Positions 51,868-59,911 of a DNA stretch of 64,000 bases are shown here, one piece after another; position 1 is the stretch's first letter; each line of letters starts with the position of its first letter. The notes beneath the pieces were generated by a model. That model worked only from the letters and a program-made list of their open reading frames with translations, was not told the origin of the DNA and ran no database searches. A program made the position numbers and the translations under genes. The DNA is from Micromonospora cremea. GTDB taxonomy: Bacteria; Actinomycetota; Actinomycetes; Mycobacteriales; Micromonosporaceae. The stretch spans positions 2,357,501 through 2,421,500 of the forward strand of contig NZ_FSQT01000002.1 in assembly GCF_900143515.1 (NCBI RefSeq). Reading direction: 5' to 3'.

Positions 51868-52439
51868 TGAACGCCCGGAGGTGGACCGCCGGCCTGCTCG
51901 CCACCGTCGCCGCGGTGGCGTTGGTCGGCTGCACGTCGCAGGGCCAAGAGAAGACCTGCACGACCACCTCCGACGGGATCATCGAGTGCGCTCCGGACCA
52001 GCGCTCGACACCCCCGAAGCTCGCCGGTGAGCTGCTCACCGGCGGTAGCTACGACGTCAGCCAGGCCCGCGGCCAGGTGATCGTGGTCAACTTCTGGGGC
52101 TCCTGGTGCGCCCCGTGCCGCGCCGAGGCGGACGACCTGGAAGCCACCTACCAGGCCACCAAGGGCTCCGGGGTGACCTTCCTCGGCATCAACGTGCAGG
52201 ACCAGCGGGACAAGGCCAAGGCGTTCGAGGAGGGCCGGGTCACCTATCCGAGCCTGTTCGACCCGCCGAGCAAGCTGGCGCTGGCCCTGGACATCCCGCC
52301 GAACACCGTCCCGGCGACCGTCGTGCTCGACCGGGAGGGTCGGATCGCCTCGGTGATCCGCGCCGCGGTCAAGCAGGAGGGCCTGCAACCGATCGTCGAG
52401 CGGATCGCCGCCGAGCAGCCGTCCAGCGGTTCCCGCTGA
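51867..52439 (+). CDS. resA: TlpA/ResA-like thiol-disulfide oxidoreductase lipoprotein
   Basis: This is a 190-residue extracytoplasmic thioredoxin-fold protein. The signal ends in a lipobox with Cys22 (ALVGC). The active-site motif is WGSWCAPCRAEADDLE with Cys81 and Cys84, and the cis-Pro is in NTVPATVVLD. It should reduce the haem-binding cysteines of apocytochrome c, taking electrons from CcdA. Two additional cysteines at about 31 and 41 (KTCTTTSDGIIECAPD) may form a structural disulfide. It is followed directly by ccdA, resB and ccsB, the full set for system II maturation. Confidence 0.92.
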   Translation: MNARRWTAGLLATVAAVALVGCTSQGQEKTCTTTSDGIIECAPDQRSTPPKLAGELLTGGSYDVSQARGQVIVVNFWGSWCAPCRAEADDLEATYQATKGSGVTFLGINVQDQRDKAKAFEEGRVTYPSLFDPPSKLALALDIPPNTVPATVVLDREGRIASVIRAAVKQEGLQPIVERIAAEQPSSGSR

Positions 52440-53296
52440 TGGGCGAGACCTTCCGGGAGCTGGCCCTGAGCGGCCCGCTGCTGCTGGCCATCGGCGCGGC
52501 GGCGCTCGCCGGCCTGGTCAGCTTCCTCTCCCCGTGCGTGCTTCCGCTGGTCCCCGGCTACCTCTCGTACGTCACCGGCCTGGCCGGCGCCGACCTGGAC
52601 GGCCGTGCAAGGAAGGGCACCTTGTTAACGCACGGGTCCCCGGTTGACACCGCCGCCGGACATGACGGCGACGGTGGGGGTGTCGCGGTACGGGAGCGGG
52701 TCGCGCGGGCCGGCGCGGTCAAGGGCCGGGTGCTCGTCGGAACGCTGCTCTTCATCGCCGGCTTCACCGTCGTCTTCGTCGCCACCGCGATCCTGTTCGC
52801 CAGCATCGGCCGGGTCTTCTTCGACTACGAGCGGCAGTTGGAAATCGTGATCGGCGCGCTGATCATCGTGCTCGGGCTGGGCTACCTCGGGCTGATCCCA
52901 GCCCTGCAACGGGAGTTCCGGATCTCCCGGCTGCCCTCCGCCGGGCTGCTCGGCGCCCCGGTCTTCGGCGCGGTCTTCGCGCTCAGCTGGGTGCCCTGCA
53001 CCGGCCCGACGCTCGGCGCGGTGATGGGCATGGCCACCGCGAGCGGGCAGAGCGACCGCGCCGTGGTGCTCGCTGTGGCGTACTGCCTCGGGCTGGGGAT
53101 ACCGTTCGTCGTCTTCGGGCTGGGCTTCCAGCGCCTGCTCGGGGTCTTCCGCGCCGTCCGGCGCAACAGCCGCTGGGTCACCCGGGTCGGCGGCGCCCTG
53201 CTCATCCTGATCGGCCTTGCGCTGGTCACCGGCGGGTGGCAGAGCTTCGTGATCTGGTTGCAGACCACCGTCGGGGTGGGCGAGGTGAGCATCTGA
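52439..53296 (+). CDS. ccdA: Cytochrome c biogenesis protein CcdA with repeat-derived loop
   Basis: This is a 285-residue six-helix membrane protein that carries reducing power from cytosolic thioredoxin to the outside. Cys33 in FLSPCVLPLVPGYLSYVTG and the second Cys in SWVPCTGPTLGAVM are the catalytic pair. Compared with typical CcdA (about 240 residues) there is an extra hydrophilic loop at about 50-95 between TM1 and TM2. Part of it (residues 57-64, ARKGTLLT) is encoded by copy B of the short repeat (52609-52630). The loop is rich in Gly, Asp and Ala and does not touch the TM core. The start ATG overlaps the resA stop by 1 nt, and the stop overlaps resB. Confidence 0.92.
   Translation: MGETFRELALSGPLLLAIGAAALAGLVSFLSPCVLPLVPGYLSYVTGLAGADLDGRARKGTLLTHGSPVDTAAGHDGDGGGVAVRERVARAGAVKGRVLVGTLLFIAGFTVVFVATAILFASIGRVFFDYERQLEIVIGALIIVLGLGYLGLIPALQREFRISRLPSAGLLGAPVFGAVFALSWVPCTGPTLGAVMGMATASGQSDRAVVLAVAYCLGLGIPFVVFGLGFQRLLGVFRAVRRNSRWVTRVGGALLILIGLALVTGGWQSFVIWLQTTVGVGEVSI
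52609..52630. repeat. Copy B of the short palindromic repeat, inside ccdA
   Basis: AAGGAAGGGCACCTTGTTAA, plus CG, matches the repeat core with one change in the centre. It is in frame within ccdA and codes for part of a loop. Confidence 0.7.
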
Positions 53297-54951
53297 TGAC
53301 GGTCCTGGACGACCGGCCGGAGACCACGGCTCCGGCGCCCCGGCGCCGACCCAACCGGCTGCTGGCCCTGCTGCGCAACTCGTGGCGGCAGCTGACCAGC
53401 ATGCGTACCGCACTGATCCTGCTCTTCCTGCTCGCGATCGCCGCCATTCCCGGCTCGGTGCTGCCGCAGCGTGGGATCAGCCCGGAGAAGGTCAACGAGT
53501 ACTTCACCGACCACCCGGACCTGGCCCCTCGGCTGGACCGGATCGGCGCGTTCGAGGTCTTCGGTTCGGTCTGGTTCTCCGCGATCTACCTGCTGCTGTT
53601 CACCTCGCTGATCGGCTGCATCACGCCCCGCCTGCGCGATCACGTCCGGGCACTGCGGTCCCGGCCGCCGGCCGCGCCGAAGCGGCTCCAGCGGTTGCCG
53701 CAGCACGCGGTGCTGCCCGCCCCGGCGGGTGGCGCAGCGGCGATCGCCGAGGTGCTGCGCCGCCGACGCTGGCGGGTGGAGGTCCGCGGCGACGAGGTGT
53801 CCGCCGAGAAGGGCTACCTCAAGGAGACCGGCAACCTGCTGTTCCACACCTCGCTGATCGCCGTGCTGATCGGTGTCGCGCTCGGCTCGTGGTACGGCTG
53901 GAGCGGCAACCGGCTGCTGGTGGCGGGCGCGGACAACGCCTTCTGCAACACCCGGCAGCAGTACGCCGAGGCGAAGCTCGGCCCCCGGGTGGACAGCGCG
54001 GACCTGCCCGGTTTCTGCCTGCGGCTGGACGACTTCCAGGCCCGGTTCCTGCCGTCCGGCCAGCCGGAGTTCTTCAACGCCAGGGTGACCGTCGACGGCC
54101 CCGACGAGCCCACCCGCAGTGGGGACTTCTCGGTGAACTCGCCGCTGCGGCTGGGCGGCGCGAGCATCTACCTGCTCGGCCACGGGTACGCCCCGGTGAT
54201 CCGCTACACCGACCGGTTCGGCAACAGCCAGATCAGCGACGAGCCGTTCCTGACCACCGGCGACATGGGCCTGACCAGCGAGGGCCTGGCGGCTTTCCCG
54301 GACGCGAACGTCGACCCGGCCACCGGAAAGCGGGCGCCGGACGAGCAGATCGCGTTCACCGGCATCTACCTGCCCACGGCACCGCAGCAGGCGCCGTTCG
54401 TCCGCTCGGAGTACCCGGCCGAGCGCAACCCGGCGCTGAACCTGGTGGCCTACCGGGGCAACCTCGGCCTGGACGCGGGCATCCCCGGCTCGGTCTACCA
54501 GCTCGACCAGCGGCAGGTGCGGGCCGGCAAGGTCAAGGAGGTCGGCACCAAGCTGCTCCGCAAGGGTGAGAGCTGGACGCTCGACGACGGCACCAAGGTC
54601 GAGTTCCTGGGCACCGAGCGGTACGTGACCCTTTCCGTCCGGCACGACCCCGGCTCGACGATGCTGCTGATCAGCTGCGGTTTCCTGCTGGTCGGGCTGA
54701 TGGGGTCGCTGTTCGGGCGGCGCCGCCGGGTGTTCTTCCGGGTGATGCCGGCCGACCCCGCGGAAGGATCTCCGACGGGCGGTAGTAGCTTGATGGAGGT
54801 CGGCGGGTTGCCGCGCACCGACTATCCAGGGTTCGCCGACGAGTTCGCCCAACTCGTCGCCGCGGTCAGCGGTGACGGACGGGCGACCGAGCGGGCCGGC
54901 ACGGCCGCTGACTCCAGTGACCGGACCGGCGTGCGAGAAGGGACCGAGTGA
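53296..54951 (+). CDS. resB: Cytochrome c biogenesis protein ResB
   Basis: This is a 551-residue membrane protein that with CcsB forms the haem export and ligation complex of system II. Three N-terminal TM segments are seen (LILLFLLAIAAIPGSVLPQR, FSAIYLLLFTSLIGCITPRL, LLFHTSLIAVLIGVALGSW), then a large extracytoplasmic domain (about 215-445) and a last TM (TMLLISCGFLLVGLMGSLFG). GSVLPQRG and the KGYLKETGNLLFH segment are family landmarks. Cytosolic ends are Pro/Arg-rich. ATG at 53296 overlaps ccdA by 1 nt, and the stop overlaps ccsB by 1 nt. Length is somewhat above the Bacillus protein, as usual in actinobacteria. Confidence 0.95.
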   Translation: MTVLDDRPETTAPAPRRRPNRLLALLRNSWRQLTSMRTALILLFLLAIAAIPGSVLPQRGISPEKVNEYFTDHPDLAPRLDRIGAFEVFGSVWFSAIYLLLFTSLIGCITPRLRDHVRALRSRPPAAPKRLQRLPQHAVLPAPAGGAAAIAEVLRRRRWRVEVRGDEVSAEKGYLKETGNLLFHTSLIAVLIGVALGSWYGWSGNRLLVAGADNAFCNTRQQYAEAKLGPRVDSADLPGFCLRLDDFQARFLPSGQPEFFNARVTVDGPDEPTRSGDFSVNSPLRLGGASIYLLGHGYAPVIRYTDRFGNSQISDEPFLTTGDMGLTSEGLAAFPDANVDPATGKRAPDEQIAFTGIYLPTAPQQAPFVRSEYPAERNPALNLVAYRGNLGLDAGIPGSVYQLDQRQVRAGKVKEVGTKLLRKGESWTLDDGTKVEFLGTERYVTLSVRHDPGSTMLLISCGFLLVGLMGSLFGRRRRVFFRVMPADPAEGSPTGGSSLMEVGGLPRTDYPGFADEFAQLVAAVSGDGRATERAGTAADSSDRTGVREGTE

Positions 54952-55931
54952 TGTCCGCACTCTCCGACAATCTGGTGACCTTCGCGATCCTGGCGTACCT
55001 GGTCGCGATGATCAGCCATGCCGTGGAGTACGCGCTGGGCAACACTCGCGCCCGGGTCGCTGCCGCGGCTCCCGCCCGCGAGCTGGTGGGTGCCGGGGTC
55101 GGCGGAGGCGGCGGTGTACCCGCGTCGCCGGCGGCGGTCCCGCCGTCGGGCGTGGCCGACCGCTCGGCGCGGCGTGCCCGGATCGCCGGCCTGATCGCGG
55201 TGGGGGCCACCGGGCTCGCGGCCGCGCTGCACCTGGCGGCGCTGGTCACGCGTGGCATCGCGGCCGACCGGATGCCGTGGGGCAACATGTACGAGTTCGT
55301 GCTCACGGTGACGTTCATCGGGGTCGCGGCCTGGCTGGTGGTGCTCTGGAAGCGGCCCTCGCTGCGCAAGCTCGGGCTGTTTCTCACCCTGGTGATGGTG
55401 CTGCTGGTGGCCACCGCCGAGCTGGTGCTGTACGTGCCGATCGTGCCGCTGGTGCCGGCACTGAACTCGTACTGGTTCGTCATCCACGTCTCGACCATCG
55501 TCTTCTCGTCCGGCATCTTCCTGCTCGGCGTGGTGCCGGCGGTCGGCTACCTGATGCGCGCCGGGTACGAGCAGGGCAAGCGGAGCTTCCCGTACACCCT
55601 GGCCAAGCGACTGCCGGGGGCGGTCAGCCTGGAGCGGCTGACCTTCGCGCTGCACGCCTTCGCGTTCCCGATCTTCACCTTCGCGGTGATCGCCGGGGCG
55701 ATCTGGGCCGAGGCGGCCTGGGGGCGGCCGTGGGGCTGGGACCCGAAGGAGACCTGGGCGTTCATCTCCTGGGTGGTGTACGCGGGCTACCTGCACGCCC
55801 GGGCCACGCCCAGCGTCAAGCGCAACGTGGCCACCTGGCTCGCGGTGCTCGGCTTCCTCACCATGCTGATGAACCTGTTCGGCGTGAACATCTTCTTCAC
55901 CGGCCTGCACTCGTACGGCGGCCTCGACTGA
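54951..55931 (+). CDS. ccsB: Cytochrome c biogenesis protein CcsB (CcsA/ResC type)
   Basis: This is a 326-residue protein with about eight TM segments. It handles haem at the outer face and attaches it to apocytochrome c. The WWD-type signature is WGRPWGWDPKETWAFISWVV (about 260-280). His residues expected as haem ligands are in VIHVSTIVFSSG and FALHAFAFP, with a late one in YLHAR. After TM1 a Gly/Pro/Ala-rich insertion (about 35-70) is present. It ends the cluster hemL-phosphatase-resA-ccdA-resB-ccsB. The short gene after it is on the opposite strand. Confidence 0.95.
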   Translation: MSALSDNLVTFAILAYLVAMISHAVEYALGNTRARVAAAAPARELVGAGVGGGGGVPASPAAVPPSGVADRSARRARIAGLIAVGATGLAAALHLAALVTRGIAADRMPWGNMYEFVLTVTFIGVAAWLVVLWKRPSLRKLGLFLTLVMVLLVATAELVLYVPIVPLVPALNSYWFVIHVSTIVFSSGIFLLGVVPAVGYLMRAGYEQGKRSFPYTLAKRLPGAVSLERLTFALHAFAFPIFTFAVIAGAIWAEAAWGRPWGWDPKETWAFISWVVYAGYLHARATPSVKRNVATWLAVLGFLTMLMNLFGVNIFFTGLHSYGGLD

Positions 55932-55963
55932 CCGACGGGCGGGTCCTACCCGTCGGCCTGGTT

Positions 55964-56161
55964 TTACCGTGGTCGCCAGGCGCGTAGCGTCCGGTCGACC
56001 TGGACGGTGACCTGGTACGCAACCTCCGGCAGGTCGGCCAGTTCGATCCGCTCGGCGCGCAGCGCCAGCTGGGCGTGCAACTCCCGCGCGATGGCGTCGC
56101 GCAATTCGACCAGCAGGGGTGACAACCCGTCCGGGTCACCGACGACGTAGGCGTCCGACAT
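55964..56161 (-). CDS. Small hypothetical protein
   Basis: The product has 65 residues, predicted mostly helical (LSPLLVELRDAIARELHAQL, ALRAERIELADLPEVAYQVT), ending in VDRTLRAWRPR. The opening MSDAYVVGDPDGL suggests a beta-turn start. It has an ATG at 56161 preceded by GGGTGGAGCC, and the codon pattern (strong GC at third positions) supports coding. It converges with ccsB and has no recognised domain. Confidence 0.6.
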   Translation of the reverse strand: MSDAYVVGDPDGLSPLLVELRDAIARELHAQLALRAERIELADLPEVAYQVTVQVDRTLRAWRPR

Positions 56162-56236
56162 GGCTCCACCCTGCTCCCGTGCGCGGTCGGTCCGCCAGGT
56201 CCGGTGAGATACCTCGCCGTTGCTCGGGTCGGGGAG

Positions 56237-56713
56237 TCAGCCGCCGAACCAGCCCGGCACGTCGAGCCGGAACCAGTTGGCGGCGGCCATCGTCCGCAGG
56301 TCGTCCTCCAGGGCGTCCACCCGCTCGGGGCCGAGGCTTTCGGCCCACCGCTCGCGCAGCCGGTCGAAGATCTCCGCCGAGCGGCGCAGCCCGTCGACAC
56401 CGAGTGGGGTCATGGTGATCACCCGGCGGCGGGCGTCCCGCGGATCGTCGACCCGGTCGAGGTAGCCGACGGCAACCAGCCGGTCGACTGTCTTGCCGGC
56501 GGCCTGCTTGGAGATGCCCAGCCGCTGGCCCAGCTCGGTGGCGGTGATGCCGTCCACCCCGACGGCCTGGAGCACGAAGCCGTGCAGGGGTCGTAGCTCC
56601 GGGTGACCCTGCCGCGCCAGCTCGGCGTGCAGGTCGTCGATGAGCGTCCGGAAGCCGGCCAGCAGCAACAGCGGCAACTGGAAGCCGGGCCGCGCGGAAT
56701 CAGCGCTTGCCAT
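56237..56713 (-). CDS. MarR family transcriptional regulator
   Basis: This is a 158-residue repressor. The winged helix is visible at about 50-100 (GITATELGQRLGISKQAAGK, TVDRLVAVGYLDRVDDPRDA, RRRVITMT), where DxRxxRR is the wing. The N- and C-terminal helices form the dimer interface. I use ATG 56713 (MASADSARP); an earlier in-frame start is possible but would run into the operator. It diverges from the CMD-family gene at 56810, and two tandem operator copies (56717-56758) lie between. It probably regulates itself and that gene in response to a phenolic or oxidant signal. Confidence 0.9.
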   Translation of the reverse strand: MASADSARPGFQLPLLLLAGFRTLIDDLHAELARQGHPELRPLHGFVLQAVGVDGITATELGQRLGISKQAAGKTVDRLVAVGYLDRVDDPRDARRRVITMTPLGVDGLRRSAEIFDRLRERWAESLGPERVDALEDDLRTMAAANWFRLDVPGWFGG

Positions 56714-56716
56714 GTT

Positions 56717-56758
56717 CGACAACCACGTTTACTATCTCGTCAACCACGTTGACTATCT
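56717..56758. promoter_or_regulatory. Two tandem 21-bp MarR operator copies
   Basis: Units 56717-56737 and 56738-56758 are adjacent and about 90% identical. The second holds the inverted repeat GTCAACCACGTTGAC (6-bp arms, CAC centre); the first is a two-mismatch version. The 21-bp spacing (two helical turns) puts both dimers on the same DNA face, right upstream of the MarR start. Confidence 0.75.
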
Positions 56759-56809
56759 TACTGGACGGCGCCGTGGCGTCGCCGATCGATGCTCCGAAAG
56801 CAGGTACCC

Positions 56810-57364
56810 GTGTCCGTCTTCACCGCGCACACCGCCGAGACCGTCCCCGCCGCCGCCCGCCCGAGCGTCGAGGCGGTACGCCGCCGCATCGGCTGGCTGC
56901 CCGCCCCAGTGGCGCTGATGGCCGAGTCGCCGCAGCTGCTCGCCGGCTTCCTCACCGCCAACGCGGGCTTCGAACAGACCGCCCTCGAACCTCTGGAGCG
57001 GGAGGTCGTCGTCCTCGCCGTCGCCACCACGAACGAGTGCCACGTCTGCGTCGCCCTGCACACCGGCACGCTCACCCGGCTCGGCGCGGCCACCGAGCTG
57101 ATCACCGCGCTGCGTGCCGGCACGCCGCTGCCCGAGCCGAGGTTGGAGGCGCTGCGCCGGTTCACGCTGGCCGTGCTCGACCACCGGGGCGCGGTGCCCG
57201 ACGACCAGTTGGGCGAGTTCCTGGCCGCCGGCTACCAGCCCCGGCACGCGCTGGACGTGGTGCTCGGCGTCGGCACGTACACCATCTCCACCTTCGCCAA
57301 CCGGCTCACCCGCGCGCCGCTCGACCCGCCACTTGCCGTCCACACCTGGACGCCCGCAGCCTGA
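56810..57364 (+). CDS. Carboxymuconolactone decarboxylase family (AhpD-like) protein
   Basis: This is a 184-residue helical protein with the AhpD-type active site ATTNECHVCVALHTG: E-C-x-x-C plus the His four residues later, the pattern for peroxidase or disulfide reduction activity. The N-terminal RRRIGWLPAPVALMAESPQL is typical of the CMD family. I choose GTG 56810 (VSVFTAHT) because AAGCAGG lies upstream; ATG at 56789 is an alternative. With the divergent MarR regulator and double operator, it looks like an oxidative or electrophile stress response unit, and true decarboxylase activity is unlikely. Confidence 0.88.
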   Translation: MSVFTAHTAETVPAAARPSVEAVRRRIGWLPAPVALMAESPQLLAGFLTANAGFEQTALEPLEREVVVLAVATTNECHVCVALHTGTLTRLGAATELITALRAGTPLPEPRLEALRRFTLAVLDHRGAVPDDQLGEFLAAGYQPRHALDVVLGVGTYTISTFANRLTRAPLDPPLAVHTWTPAA

Positions 57365-57397
57365 TCGGGGACGCGTGCGGGCGGGACGAGCCGCTGT

Positions 57398-58273
57398 TCA
57401 GGCCGCCCCGAGGAAGTCACGTAGCAGGGCGAGCATCTCGTCCGGGCGCTCCTCGTACAGCCAGTGCCCGCACTCCTCGATCACCTCGCCGCGGACCGTG
57501 TCGGCGTACCGGCGAACCTGCTCGGCGACCTGCCCACCGAGGCTGGCCGCTGCGCCGACGGCCAGCACCGGCATCTTCAGCTTCGTGGCCCGGTACGCCG
57601 CGTTGTCGGCGATGTCCTGATCGAATGCCCGGAAGTAGGCGAAGCTGGCCCGCAGATGCGCCGGGTCGCGCAGGTGGCTGGCGAACTTTTCGATGTCAGG
57701 CGCGGCGATGCTGCCCTTGCGCACCATCAGGGCGTCGGTGAACCGGTCCACCCAGAGCGACTCCCGCCCGTTGACCAACTCCTCCGGAAGCCCGTTGCCG
57801 ATTGAGAAGTAGCCGAAGTTCCACACCCCTGGCCCGGCCGGGGTCAGCGCGGGGAACGTGTAGATGTTCTCGTCGGGGATCGGGGCCTCGCTGAGCACCA
57901 GCCGACTCACCCGCTGCGGATGGGCGGCGGCGTACGCGTATGCCACCATGGTCCCCAGGTCATGCCCGACCAGTCGGAGGTCACTGGCCAGGCCGAGGTG
58001 GTCCAGTAGTCCGTGCAGGTCGGCGGCGACCGACTTCTTGTCGTACCCACCGGCCGGGGCGTCGCTGTCCCCGAAGCCGCGCAGGTCGGGCGCGACCACG
58101 TCGAAGGAGCGCCCCAGTTCGGGCAGCAGGTGTCGCCACATGTGCCAGCACTGCGGATATCCATGCAGCAGTACCAGTGGCGGACCGCTGCCACCACGGA
58201 CGTAGTTCATGGTGATCTGGTCGACCCGCGTCCGTTGCTCGGTGAACCCCGCGGGAACCCGCTCGCCACCCAT
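57398..58273 (-). CDS. Alpha/beta hydrolase (epoxide hydrolase / haloacetate dehalogenase-like)
   Basis: This is a 291-residue soluble hydrolase. Nucleophile Asp is in LRLVGHDLGTMVAYAYA, the oxyanion HGYPQCWHMWRHLLPEL motif is near residue 38, and the catalytic His is in EECGHWLYEERPDE. An Asp nucleophile (instead of Ser) points to epoxide hydrolases or dehalogenases, and the DLRGFGDSDAPAGGYDKKSV segment agrees. A cap domain (about 140-220) is present. Substrate is unknown. ATG at 58273. It is alone, convergent with the CMD gene and divergent from the UbiD gene. Confidence 0.9.
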   Translation of the reverse strand: MGGERVPAGFTEQRTRVDQITMNYVRGGSGPPLVLLHGYPQCWHMWRHLLPELGRSFDVVAPDLRGFGDSDAPAGGYDKKSVAADLHGLLDHLGLASDLRLVGHDLGTMVAYAYAAAHPQRVSRLVLSEAPIPDENIYTFPALTPAGPGVWNFGYFSIGNGLPEELVNGRESLWVDRFTDALMVRKGSIAAPDIEKFASHLRDPAHLRASFAYFRAFDQDIADNAAYRATKLKMPVLAVGAAASLGGQVAEQVRRYADTVRGEVIEECGHWLYEERPDEMLALLRDFLGAA

Positions 58274-58450
58274 CGCCGCCTCCGTCCGCCGGCTGCCCGG
58301 CTACCCGCTCAACCGCCCGCCATGCCGGGGGATGTGGACCCTGCTCTACCCGAGGCGATCACCGGCGGCCCGCCGCTGGCCCCCGGGCCATCGCGGGCGT
58401 CACACCACCCGCCTTGGGAGGCACGGCACCCGGTGCGGGAGACTGGCGGC

Positions 58451-59911
58451 ATGGCGGCTCGTGGCTTCCCGTACACCGATCTCAAGGACTTCCTCGCGGC
58501 GCTGGAGCGCGCGGGGGAGCTGCGTCGGGTCAGCGTCCCGGTCGATCCGACCCTGGAGATCAGCGAGGTGGTCACCCGCACCGTGCGGGCCGGCGGGCCG
58601 GCACTGCTCTTCGAGCGCCCCACCCGGGGCGAGATGCCGGTGGCGATCAACCTGTTCGGCACCGAGAAGCGGATGGCGATGGCGCTCGGCGTCGACTCGC
58701 TGGACGAGATCGGGGCCCGGATCGGCGCGCTGGTCAAGCCGGAGCTGCCGGTCGGCTGGTCCGGCATCCGCGAAGGCCTCGGCAAGGTCATGCAGCTCAA
58801 GTCGGTGCCGCCACGCAAGGTGAAGACCGCGCCCTGCCAGGAGGTGGTCTACCGGGGCGAGGACGTCGACCTCAACCGGCTGCCCGGGCTCCAGGTCTGG
58901 CCCGGCGACGGCGGGATCTTCCACAACTACGGGCTCACCCACACCAAGCACCCGGAGACCGGCAAGCGCAACCTCGGGCTGTACCGGCTCCAGCAGCACG
59001 GCCGCAACACCCTGGGCATGCACTGGCAGATCCACAAGGACTCGACCGCCCACCACGCGGTCGCCGAGCGGCTCGGGCAGCGCCTGCCGGTCGCGGTCGC
59101 GATCGGCTGCGACCCGGTCGTCTCGTACGCGGCCAGCGCGCCGCTGCCCGGTGACATCGACGAATACCTGTTCGCGGGCTTCCTGCGCGGCGAGCGGGTG
59201 GAGATGGTCGACTGCCTCACCGGGCCGTTGCAGGTGCCGGCGCACGCGCAGATCGTGCTGGAGGGCTACCTGGAGCCCGGCGAGCGGCTGCCCGAGGGGC
59301 CGTTCGGCGACCACACCGGCTTCTACACGCCGGTCGAGCCGTTCCCGGTGCTGCACATCGAGGCGATGACCATGCAGCGCAAGCCGGTCTACCACTCGAT
59401 CGTCACCTCCAAGCCGCCGCAGGAGGACCACGGCCTCGGCAAGGCCACCGAGCGGATCTTCCAGCCGCTGCTCAAGCTGCTGATCCCGGACATCGTGGAC
59501 TACGACCTGCCGGCCGCCGGTGTCTTCCACAACTGCGCGATCGTGTCGATCCGCAAGCGCTACCCGAAGCACGCGCAGAAGGTGATGAACGCGATCTGGG
59601 GCGCGCACCTGATGTCGCTGACCAAGCTCATCGTGATCGTCGACGAGGACTGCGACGTGCACGACTACAACGAGGTCGCCTTCCGTGCCTTCGGCAACGT
59701 CGACTACGCGCGCGACCTGCTGCTCACCGAGGGCCCGGTCGACCACCTCGACCACGCGTCGTACCAGCAGTTCTGGGGCGGCAAGGTGGGCGTCGACGCC
59801 ACCCGCAAGCTCCCCACCGAGGGGTACACCCGCGGTTGGCCGGAGGAGATGAGCATGTCGCCGGAGGTCACCTCCCTGGTCGACAAGCGCTGGAAGGAGT
59901 ACGGCATCTGA
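58451..59911 (+). CDS. ubiD: UbiD family decarboxylase, menaquinone (futalosine) branch
   Basis: This is a 486-residue prenylated-FMN-dependent decarboxylase. Landmarks are FGTEKRMAMALGV, the GGIFHNYGLTHTKHPETG metal region, GLYRLQQHGRNTLGMHWQIH with the Arg of the catalytic set, and PEGPFGDHTGFYTP with the downstream Glu. It is followed with a 1-nt overlap by a UbiA prenyltransferase of MqnP type, and a UbiX flavin prenyltransferase lies 2.1 kb on. In the futalosine pathway these three convert 1,4-dihydroxy-6-naphthoate to demethylmenaquinone-type product: prenylation, then decarboxylation with cofactor made by UbiX. ATG at 58451. The cofactor prFMN would come from UbiX at 62021. Confidence 0.93.
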   Translation: MAARGFPYTDLKDFLAALERAGELRRVSVPVDPTLEISEVVTRTVRAGGPALLFERPTRGEMPVAINLFGTEKRMAMALGVDSLDEIGARIGALVKPELPVGWSGIREGLGKVMQLKSVPPRKVKTAPCQEVVYRGEDVDLNRLPGLQVWPGDGGIFHNYGLTHTKHPETGKRNLGLYRLQQHGRNTLGMHWQIHKDSTAHHAVAERLGQRLPVAVAIGCDPVVSYAASAPLPGDIDEYLFAGFLRGERVEMVDCLTGPLQVPAHAQIVLEGYLEPGERLPEGPFGDHTGFYTPVEPFPVLHIEAMTMQRKPVYHSIVTSKPPQEDHGLGKATERIFQPLLKLLIPDIVDYDLPAAGVFHNCAIVSIRKRYPKHAQKVMNAIWGAHLMSLTKLIVIVDEDCDVHDYNEVAFRAFGNVDYARDLLLTEGPVDHLDHASYQQFWGGKVGVDATRKLPTEGYTRGWPEEMSMSPEVTSLVDKRWKEYGI

